A stretch of 64,000 nucleotides of DNA from Enterococcus saigonensis. Its GTDB lineage: Bacteria > Bacillota > Bacilli > Lactobacillales > Enterococcaceae. The translations under genes were made by a program, and so were the position numbers. The notes beneath the pieces were generated by a model. That model did not search any database. It worked only from the letters and a program-made list of their open reading frames with translations, and was not told where the DNA came from. Of this stretch, positions 15,774-22,924 are shown one piece after another; position 1 is the stretch's first letter, and each line of letters starts with the position of its first letter. Where the stretch lies: positions 2,636,001 to 2,700,000 of the forward strand of contig NZ_AP022822.1 in NCBI RefSeq assembly GCF_011397115.1, written 5' to 3'.

Positions 15774-16104
15774 TGTTCCCGCCTCCTTTTAATTTGAAAA
15801 AAATTAATACCAACAACCCTACTCCTATTCCTGAGGTAACGTGAGAGGAAGTATCCCCCGTCAACGGAATAATCACATCTTGTCCTTTATAAGTTGGCAA
15901 AGCACTGGCATAATTGGGAGCAGGCTTACTAGGTGTCAGATTTTCCTCTTGGTCTGGCTTTTTTGGCTCCTCATTTTGATATTCATATTGCCCATAAAAC
16001 GAAGTGACACTATTACTATCGTAGTTAACCTCACTGGCAAAAACAGGTAAGGCAGCACAGAACCACCAAATTACGATTACGCTGCTAATTAGTATTTTTT
16101 TCAT
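15751..16104 (-). CDS. Small LPxTG-type (IPLTG) cell-wall anchored protein
   Basis: A 117-residue secreted protein: signal peptide (about 1-24, ending VFAS), the motif NYDSNSVTSFYGQYEY, a short Pro/Glu linker, the sorting signal IPLTG (79-83), a hydrophobic stretch (GIGVGLLVLIFF) and a basic tail. IPLTG departs from LPxTG at the first residue. Small anchored proteins of this kind occur in csc/WxL clusters, and the sortase of this locus is the likely partner. Its N-terminal motif is shared with the WxL proteins. Start ATG after AGGTGAG. Confidence 0.82.
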   Translation of the reverse strand: MKKILISSVIVIWWFCAALPVFASEVNYDSNSVTSFYGQYEYQNEEPKKPDQEENLTPSKPAPNYASALPTYKGQDVIIPLTGDTSSHVTSGIGVGLLVLIFFKLKGGGNTEKFSNH

Positions 16105-16112
16105 CTACTCAC

Positions 16113-18776
16113 CTAATTTCCTGGAACATCTTCTAGCTGCCACGATAATTTTCCGCTATATTCCCCAATGCGTTGTTTTTCAACTGGAACGGTTAGTTCA
16201 AACCCTCTATCACCGGTCCAAGTTGCAGAAATTTCTTTACTGCCATCGCTTGTGAATTCACCGGATTCTACTACTTGGGTAGCTGTTGTAATTTGTTTTT
16301 TTCCCAGTGAAGAAGTGTAAGATAATGCGTCTTCTAATGATACCGTCCCGTTTTTTAACGTTTCTGCTTGATGTAAAGTTAGGCGCCAAGGTTTTTTGGC
16401 CCCGCCTCTTGTATCTGAAACAATCAGTTTGCCTACAACAGTCGGCTGATAAAGCTGATTTTGATTGGAAACTTGGTTGGTACCAAATTCCAACTTATCA
16501 GGTACTTCCGCAAGAGATAGATAACCAACGACGGTAACTTTTGTAGCTGCTTTAAAAGTTGCATCCCGATAATTCATATCTGCAACAGGATTAATATTTC
16601 CAATCGCATTATTGGTACTTGGTCTTTCGGATTCACTAAGCTGTGTCACGGGACCACTTTGATCTTGTAAAAAAATTTGAATCACATCTCCCCGTGTAAG
16701 GTTGAGACTGGAAATGTCAATTTCCCATTTTCCCGTTTCATTTACTACCTGAGCGGGAATTGTTTGTGGCTGACCATTTACTGTTAGTGTTATAATACTA
16801 TTAGGCTCTCCAGTACCCGTTAATTTTGTCGTAATACTTTGGATGGCGTCCGAATTATCGACGTTAGCGGGTTCTGGTGGTGTAACATCTAAGACTGTCG
16901 TCGCGATGGCCGCAGGTGTTACCCACGGACCTCTTTTCGCAATGCCCGTTATTTTTTCACCAGCTTTTTGAAATTGGGCGGGATTGCTCACGTCTGTATA
17001 CGTAATATACCCTTCGGAATCTGTCATTAAATTTCCATGTACATTACCGTAAGTATCAGTTAACGTTACATTCGCTTGATTTTCTGAAGCATAAACTGGT
17101 ATATAATGAATCTCCCCATTTACTAAACCGTTATTATCTGGTACTTCCCCTATGACCACCCGTCCTTTAATCGTACGATCGGCATCTGTGACTGGTGTCC
17201 ACTCAATTTTAGGATTTTGATTCATCCCTGAAATGCGGCGATAGTTGGCTTGTTTGAACTGTTGTAACCCTGTATCTGAGGTGGTGATAACTTCCCTTGT
17301 TCCACTCCCCACAACATTTAGATTTTGGACTTTGGCATACGTTTCACTTGAAGGCCCTAAAACCGGTACCCCAACTTTCCACAGATCAATATCAGAATCC
17401 AAAATATTAAAGCTATTTTCACTGCGATTACCATTGGCTACGTTTACCGCACTTTGACTATTATTCAAATTACGCAAATCGTATTGCGCCGGACTATTCA
17501 AAGTAAAACTATTCCCCGAACGTGTTATATTACCGGTACCTAAACCATTTGCTGATAAATTAATTAAAGGCTGGCTACTCGTACCAATAACATAAAAATA
17601 ACTTCCCGGTTCAGCCATTAAATACGTATTATCATTACTAAAGGCCACCACAGAACCAGAAGCTTGTTTACTCGTTAAATTCACTATCGCTCCTTTTTTA
17701 ATGGTCATCCCTGCGCCATTATCGTCAAAGCGCACCGCATTTCCTGGCATATCAACGTTAAAGACACTATTCTCTCCTACCGTTAGCGCTAAGTAATGGC
17801 TATAAACAGCGGGATAAGTTCGTCCTGACGTCTGCGTTTGGCCTGCTTCAACATGACAATTTTTGCCAATCGTAAATTCTCGTGAGGCACCTGTTGATGT
17901 GCTGCTAGCGGTCACGTTGTACCAAAAAACAGAAAAGTTATAATAATTTACGTTTCCCTTATATTCCGTTCCATCTTCCATAATGAAGCTACCTAAATAA
18001 AAATTTTCCGCTCGTGTATCAATATCCATCTTGCCGTAAACACGAACTTCTGCATGAGAGGCTCGGGCTAAACGTTGCACACCGGGCTCAGTCGTGATAT
18101 TACCAAAGCGATATTTCCATTTAGCACCATTGGTATAATTCAACCGAGTTCCAACAATATCTTCTGAAGATGCCCCTACGTATCGTTGATTTAAGATAAT
18201 ATCGTGCATATGAAAATTTCCAATCGTATTTTGTGGTGCACCTAATTGAATCGATGAATTTTTAAAATCGACGCGATAACCTTGACCATCAATTTCTAAA
18301 TCGTTTTTACGGGAATAGCCAGATAAAGAACTATCCGATGAACTAGGATTATCAAAACTCGCTGTTAAAATGATTTTTGTAATGTTCTCATTCCGAATCC
18401 CGCTGACAAAATCTGCCCAATTATTCACTTCTGCTTCATTTGCCGCTAAGCGTGCTACTGTTTTAGGTTTTACTACCTTACTTTCACTGGTTTCACTTTG
18501 AGTAGAAGAAGTCGTTTTTTCAGTAGTTGGACTCGTAGTATCTAACGCGGAATTGCCTTCTGAGGTGTTTGTCACATCCAACGCATTGGAACTTGTCGTT
18601 GTCTCATCGGTAAGATTACTAGATGTCGATACCTCTTTTTCACTAGTAGAAGCTGTAGTATTTGTTTTTGAATTTTGGGTGGTCGTTGCTGCCCAGCTAA
18701 GCGGAGTAATGCAGACATTAGAAATCAAAATAGAAAACAATAATAAAATTTTCATTTTCTTCCGCATCTTTTTCAT
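16113..18776 (-). CDS. Large WxL domain surface protein with pectate-lyase-like and Ig-like regions
   Basis: An 887-residue secreted protein and the first gene of the locus. It has a signal peptide (about 8-29), a Ser/Thr-rich region (about 30-110), a long segment (about 115-470) with the short hydrophobic repeats of a right-handed beta-helix (NITKIILTASFDNPSS, NDLEIDGQGYRVDFKNSSIQ), a probable Ig-like domain (about 650-710, TGTGEPNSIITLTVNGQPQ) and a C-terminal WxL domain with WRL (PWRLTLHQA) and WQL (LSWQLEDVPGN). GGAGGTGA abuts the first ATG, so the codon-4 ATG (18767) may be the real start. A role in adhesion is inferred. Confidence 0.88.
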   Translation of the reverse strand: MKKMRKKMKILLLFSILISNVCITPLSWAATTTQNSKTNTTASTSEKEVSTSSNLTDETTTSSNALDVTNTSEGNSALDTTSPTTEKTTSSTQSETSESKVVKPKTVARLAANEAEVNNWADFVSGIRNENITKIILTASFDNPSSSDSSLSGYSRKNDLEIDGQGYRVDFKNSSIQLGAPQNTIGNFHMHDIILNQRYVGASSEDIVGTRLNYTNGAKWKYRFGNITTEPGVQRLARASHAEVRVYGKMDIDTRAENFYLGSFIMEDGTEYKGNVNYYNFSVFWYNVTASSTSTGASREFTIGKNCHVEAGQTQTSGRTYPAVYSHYLALTVGENSVFNVDMPGNAVRFDDNGAGMTIKKGAIVNLTSKQASGSVVAFSNDNTYLMAEPGSYFYVIGTSSQPLINLSANGLGTGNITRSGNSFTLNSPAQYDLRNLNNSQSAVNVANGNRSENSFNILDSDIDLWKVGVPVLGPSSETYAKVQNLNVVGSGTREVITTSDTGLQQFKQANYRRISGMNQNPKIEWTPVTDADRTIKGRVVIGEVPDNNGLVNGEIHYIPVYASENQANVTLTDTYGNVHGNLMTDSEGYITYTDVSNPAQFQKAGEKITGIAKRGPWVTPAAIATTVLDVTPPEPANVDNSDAIQSITTKLTGTGEPNSIITLTVNGQPQTIPAQVVNETGKWEIDISSLNLTRGDVIQIFLQDQSGPVTQLSESERPSTNNAIGNINPVADMNYRDATFKAATKVTVVGYLSLAEVPDKLEFGTNQVSNQNQLYQPTVVGKLIVSDTRGGAKKPWRLTLHQAETLKNGTVSLEDALSYTSSLGKKQITTATQVVESGEFTSDGSKEISATWTGDRGFELTVPVEKQRIGEYSGKLSWQLEDVPGN

Positions 18777-19169
18777 TCACCTCCTTCACTTTCTAAATAA
18801 TATCACAGCAATTCTTCTATATTTATATTTTTTTTTATTTAAAATGACATTTTTCTTATAACGAATGTTGAAACAACTTAACTACATAAAAACCAAAGTT
18901 TGTTTTCTTTTGATAAAATCATTTTGATTACAAAAGTTATATTACTGCTGTTTCAAACCTAAATAGGTAATATATCTTATATATTTTCCTATTATTTTAA
19001 GAGTAATAAAAATAAAATAACAATAGATAAAACTAAATTTCAGACTAAAATTCAGAAAATTCTAGCTATACCAAAATAAGATTAAATTTTTGTAAAAAAG
19101 ATGAAAGAAATGCAATTTATACTGAAAAACAGCAGCGTTTTATGTAAAAATGAAATTTCTTTACAAACA
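18777..19169. other. AT-rich spacer upstream of the WxL locus
   Basis: About 390 bases without a gene. It must hold the promoter of the minus-strand WxL operon, but only poor matches are visible, for example TATAAG near 18850 and a GTTGTTTCAAC dyad. I see no RNA gene or repeat. Confidence 0.4.
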
Positions 19170-19206
19170 AAAAAAGGATTCAGCATTAATGCTGAATCCT
19201 TTTTTA
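19170..19206 (-). terminator. Terminator of dps
   Basis: A perfect palindrome, AAGGATTCAGCATTAATGCTGAATCCTT, with A and T runs on both sides just downstream of the dps stop codon. It could also work on the other strand. Confidence 0.85.
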
Positions 19207-19213
19207 TCCAATT

Positions 19214-19681
19214 TTACGCATCAATTTCAGGTGCTTTACCTAAGTGTGCTTGAATCATCCAAATGCGTTTTTCTGTCGCCGTTTTAAATTCGATGAAGAT
19301 ATCTTGGGTTGGATCATCGCCTTCTTCGCCAGATACTTCAATCCCTTTTTGATATAAGTCAGCTAAGTAGCGGTAACCTTCAACCAAAGTAGTTAAACGT
19401 TCTTCCATAGAACGATCCCAACGGCCAATTTCATCTGGAATTTTAGTATTTTCAGCCATTTCCTTCAATGTAGAAAAAGGAGAACCATCTAATGTGATCA
19501 AACGTTCAGAAATTTCATCTAATTGCGCATTCACATCGTCCATGAATTCATCCATCATTGGGTGTAATGTCAAGAATCCAGGTCCTCGCATATACCAGTG
19601 TGTTTGGTGAATAACCATTGACATTTGACTTAAATCTGCCACTAATTGGTTTAATACTTCTTTTGTTTTTGCAAATTTCAT
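19214..19681 (-). CDS. dps: Dps family ferritin-like DNA-protection protein
   Basis: A 155-residue ferritin-like protein forming a 12-subunit shell that oxidises and stores iron and shields DNA from peroxide. The ferroxidase residues are visible in the stretch beginning VIHQTHWYMRGPGFLTLHPM and continuing DEFMDDVNAQLDEISERL. The C-terminus FKTATEKRIWMIQAHLGKAP is typical of lactic acid bacterial Dps. Strong binding site AAGGAGGATG. A single gene with its own terminator. PerR control is common in the family, but I see no clear PerR box. Confidence 0.93.
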   Translation of the reverse strand: MKFAKTKEVLNQLVADLSQMSMVIHQTHWYMRGPGFLTLHPMMDEFMDDVNAQLDEISERLITLDGSPFSTLKEMAENTKIPDEIGRWDRSMEERLTTLVEGYRYLADLYQKGIEVSGEEGDDPTQDIFIEFKTATEKRIWMIQAHLGKAPEIDA

Positions 19682-19832
19682 TTTTCATCCTCCTTCAAAT
19701 TGTTTACATTAAAATGATAGTATGAAATCAATAAAAAGTACAATAAAATACACTTTTTCGTTATTTCAATTTCTTTGTAACTAATAAAAAAATAAGTAGA
19801 TTTATACACTCTTTATTGAAAATCCCTCGTTT

Positions 19833-19874
19833 AAGAAAATGACCTCTTGTTTTTTAACAAGAGGTCATTTTCTT
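19833..19874 (-). terminator. Terminator after the DUF5105-like lipoprotein gene
   Basis: Perfect arms AAGAAAATGACCTCTTGTT / AACAAGAGGTCATTTTCTT with a small T loop, overlapping the gene's stop codon. Flanking A/T runs allow function in either direction. Confidence 0.8.
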
Positions 19875-20580
19875 ATTTTAATTCCGCTTGAACTTCTTTT
19901 GCGACTTCTTCCATCGCTTTGTTCCAGTCATTGGTTAATGTTTCTTGATCTTTGACACCCGCTACAAAAGCAAAATATAAATTATTAATCTGTTCTCTTT
20001 GTCCTCTGACAATTGTCCATTTGCCCTTTTCTGGCTTCATCTCAATCATAATCGGGACTGCCTCTTCTTTTGCTTTGGCAACTTTAATATTCTCTCGTAA
20101 TAACTGTAACGTCTCTTCAATAATTTTATTTTGATCACTGGCTAGTTTGTTGTCTGCCATTATTTTTTGCGTAATGCCTTTTGATGTTTCCTTCATAATT
20201 GCTGCAAAATCTAGCCCTTTCACTTCATAGGTGATATTAGAGATTTTACCTGCTTCTTTTATCGCTACTTTATAGGAGGTTACCTCTTTAATTTGGTGAT
20301 TTAGTAATTCTGTTAATTCATTAGCTTCATCTTCTGAAACAGCATCTCCCACACTGATTAAGCCAGCAGTGAAATTATCCTTAAAGTTTTTTTCATTTTC
20401 TTTAAAACCTTTGTTCAACTCGTCTCCATTCGCAAAGTTTGCTGTAAATTTTTTTGCATCCTTATCATAAACAACTTGGTCAACAAAAAGTTTTGCGGCA
20501 TCTTCTGCTGGAATAGCCTTGCTACAGCCAGCTAAAAAAAATAGCAGCACCAACAAAAGCGGTATTCCCAATTTTCTCAT
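19873..20580 (-). CDS. Putative lipoprotein (DUF5105-like)
   Basis: A 235-residue exported lipoprotein: the signal peptide RKLGIPLLLVLLFFLAGCSK carries the lipobox LAGC, so the mature protein would start at Cys18 on the outer face of the membrane. The rest (AEDAAKLFVDQVVYDKDAKK, then long amphipathic helices) resembles the DUF5105 lipoproteins of Firmicutes, which have no known function. The frame opens at 20595; ATG 20580 follows GAGGTG at a good distance. Single gene between divergent neighbours. Confidence 0.75.
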   Translation of the reverse strand: MRKLGIPLLLVLLFFLAGCSKAIPAEDAAKLFVDQVVYDKDAKKFTANFANGDELNKGFKENEKNFKDNFTAGLISVGDAVSEDEANELTELLNHQIKEVTSYKVAIKEAGKISNITYEVKGLDFAAIMKETSKGITQKIMADNKLASDQNKIIEETLQLLRENIKVAKAKEEAVPIMIEMKPEKGKWTIVRGQREQINNLYFAFVAGVKDQETLTNDWNKAMEEVAKEVQAELK

Positions 20581-20666
20581 TTTAGCGCACCTCATCTTTC
20601 TTAAAATAAAATATAAAAAATAAGATCTTCATTTTTGGCGTACTTTCTTTTGAAAGGAGAATTCTT

Positions 20667-21367
20667 ATGATTTTTATTATTGGTTGCTGTTTTGGCTCTT
20701 TTGGCTATTTAGTTGCCACGAGACAACTAAGCGGGCTTTCCTTAATATTTCCAGCTTCTCATTGTACAACTTGCAAAAGCCATTTACATTGGTATGAACT
20801 AATTCCTGTTATCAGCTTTACTCTACAGGCAGGCCGCTGTCGCCATTGCCAGGTTAAATTACCATTTGGTTACTTAGTAGCAGAGTTAACTTGTGGTCTA
20901 TTATTTGTCCTTTGTTTGAAAGATACGATTTTACCAACAAGTTTACTCACCTTATTTTGGCTTTATACTGCCTGGATTTTGAGTATTGTCGATATTTACT
21001 CCCAATTATTAGATCTCGGTATTTTTTTAGTACAACACTACTCTTATGGGGTTTTCAACTTCATTTAAAAACTACCTTTCATTGGGAAACGCTGTTATAT
21101 TGCTTAGTATTTATTTGCTTTTTTTATCACTACTACAAAAATAAGTTTGGAACTGGCGATTTGTATTTATTACTTGCTTGGAGTCCCTGGTTAAGCTTAA
21201 CCCAGTTTTGTCTACTCTTACTGATTAGTAGCAGTTTGGGATTAGTTTCCTTTTTGATAGCAAAACTACTACAAAAAAAGTTAACCACACTTCCTTTTAT
21301 TCCCTATTTGAGTTGTGGTTTGCTTGTTATTACCCATTGCACCCCACCAGTTGTACCTTTATTTTAA
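20667..21367 (+). pseudogene. comC: Type IV prepilin peptidase (A24 family, ComC-like), frameshifted
   Basis: Membrane aspartyl protease that would process competence pseudopilins. The first frame (20667-21068) gives the N-terminal part with FGSFGYLVATR, two CxxC pairs (CTTCK, CRHCQ) and the first catalytic Asp region (LSIVDIYSQ). The second frame, up to 21367, supplies the rest, including the second catalytic motif FGTGDLYLL. They join in a run of seven T (21022-21028); one more T restores a continuous product of about 232 residues reading DLGIFFSTTLLLWG. As written the gene is broken between the two catalytic Asp residues. A sequencing error or slippage at the T tract is possible. Confidence 0.85.
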
Positions 21368-21472
21368 CATGATACAGTATTTACTGCAGTTTTTACACTA
21401 CAGTTATGTGCTTTGTAATTCTTCTTTCTTGCTTTGTTTTACGTTAAAATAGACAGGAAAGGACGTGAGACA

Positions 21473-21886
21473 ATGATTGATTTAAATCAAGTACTAACTT
21501 TCACCGAGGCAGCTCAAAAATGGGGATTAGCCAGTGGAAATAGTATTCGTCAAGCTGCTTTGCGGGGCAAATTTCATGAAAGTGAAGTGCGAAAAAGCGG
21601 TACCGTATGGCTTACAACTTATGATGCTATGGTACGTGTTTTTGGTGTACCATCACAACCAAGTTTTCAACTATCAATTCCTAATTTAACCAAAGGCTTA
21701 CAACAAGATCGTAATTTACAATTAAGACAAATCCATGAATCTTTTAAAAACAAACAGCAACTGCAAATTACCGAACATATTTTAGGTAAAGAAAGGATTT
21801 TGTATTTGTTTCAACACGAAAAAGATTTTTTGCAGTGGTTAAAACTAACAGAACCTTCATTCCCACACGAAGATGTTCAAAAATGA
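21473..21886 (+). CDS. Small helix-turn-helix protein
   Basis: A 137-residue cytosolic protein. The N-terminal half reads as a helix-turn-helix of the MerR/excisionase kind (VLTFTEAAQKWGLASGNSIR, then QAALRGKF). The following TVWLTTYDAMVRVFG fits a DNA-binding-domain wing. The C-terminal half is helical and Q-rich with no known domain. The start at 21473 is supported by GGAAAGGACGTGAG; the frame opens earlier at 21434. It converges on the next gene with a 30-base overlap of the coding ends. Target unknown. Confidence 0.6.
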   Translation: MIDLNQVLTFTEAAQKWGLASGNSIRQAALRGKFHESEVRKSGTVWLTTYDAMVRVFGVPSQPSFQLSIPNLTKGLQQDRNLQLRQIHESFKNKQQLQITEHILGKERILYLFQHEKDFLQWLKLTEPSFPHEDVQK

Positions 21887-22771
21887 TTTCCTTTTCTTCA
21901 TCTGGGGTGCTTCATACAAGGGAATGCTATTTTCTTTTGTTGCTTCAGTATAGTACGAAACTGACAATAAAAATTCAGTTACTCCTGCTTGATCTTTCAA
22001 ACTAACTTCATTGAAAGTAGGCTGAAAAACTGGAATTTGATAATCATTAAACCATTTCAATTTCTTTTCAAAGCCCAATTTAGCAGCAGGCATGAGCCAC
22101 AAACCATCTATTCGGCGAGCTACTTTGGCAAAGTCGGCTTCTTTCAATTGGCCACTACTGGCAAAAAGAACCCGCAATCCGACTTCTTTTTGAATGTCAA
22201 AATGATAGAGGCTCTCCAAACTATAAGATTGTACATGATAAAAGATTTCTTGGGCTTCCCATTGTTTAAAAAAGTACTGGAAATAACTGTCCTGGCTACT
22301 CCCTCCAATTATCATAATCTCAATATCTTTATCCTGGGCTTTCGTTGTCGCTACTATATCGGAATGATAAGCGCGTTTTTCATCTAGGACAATCAATTCG
22401 TCTAACAGTAAAGCGCAAGCCTCTTTTGTGTTCATGCGCCCAAAAATTTTCATTGGAATATCTTTGACAATTGTAGGAAAGCCCGCAAGTAAAGTTTTAA
22501 TTTTAGCAGTCAAAAATCGAACTTGCGGCGCAACAAATACCACATCAAATAATTGGCCAAAGTCAAAAGCATTGTGATGAGCAATCGCGCCAATTCCCCC
22601 ATAGACAAAGATTAAATCATACGCATTTCCATATTCTCGTTGTTGCTGAAAAACTGTCTCTACATCGGTAAAGACTGCCGTTAAATTCTGTTGCTGACTG
22701 ATTTCATTTGCCATTTTCTGACAAAAAATACTAGACGTTCCACCGCCTGAACACCCTACATAAATAAACAT
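21857..22771 (-). CDS. Tandem PTS lactose/cellobiose EIIB-like protein
   Basis: A 304-residue protein made of two EIIB-like halves. The first (1-130) has the phosphocysteine loop start FIYVGCSGGGTSS (Cys7) and the signature FVAPQVRFLTAKIK (around 82-90), ending FGRMNTKEACALLLDEL, as in cellobiose EIIB. The second (about 146-275) repeats the pattern (IEIMIIGGSSQDSYFQYFFK) but has no Cys at the phosphorylation site. No EIIA, EIIC or sugar enzyme is near, so a regulatory or orphan phospho-acceptor role is more likely than transport. The function is unknown. Confidence 0.65.
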   Translation of the reverse strand: MFIYVGCSGGGTSSIFCQKMANEISQQQNLTAVFTDVETVFQQQREYGNAYDLIFVYGGIGAIAHHNAFDFGQLFDVVFVAPQVRFLTAKIKTLLAGFPTIVKDIPMKIFGRMNTKEACALLLDELIVLDEKRAYHSDIVATTKAQDKDIEIMIIGGSSQDSYFQYFFKQWEAQEIFYHVQSYSLESLYHFDIQKEVGLRVLFASSGQLKEADFAKVARRIDGLWLMPAAKLGFEKKLKWFNDYQIPVFQPTFNEVSLKDQAGVTEFLLSVSYYTEATKENSIPLYEAPQMKKRKSFLNIFVWE

Positions 22772-22882
22772 TGAAGCGCCTCCTCTTTGTCACGAAATCG
22801 TTACAACGAGTATAGCATATTTTTTATATTTATTCTCTAAAAGCTTTTATCCCTATAAACCCACAAAATTTTTGGAAACTAC

Positions 22883-22915
22883 AAAAAACCTTCCGCTATT
22901 TGCGGAAGGTTTTTT
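22883..22915 (-). terminator. Terminator of rpoBC
   Basis: Perfect arms AAAAAACCTTCCGC / GCGGAAGGTTTTTT with a TATTT loop, 10 bases after the rpoC stop codon. It is symmetrical, so bidirectional action is possible. Confidence 0.92.
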
Positions 22916-22924
22916 AATAATCTA

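Noticed and set aside
20891..21367. Separate membrane protein gene
   Set aside because: Its sequence is the C-terminal half of the prepilin peptidase in another frame, joined at the T7 tract, and it has no binding site of its own.
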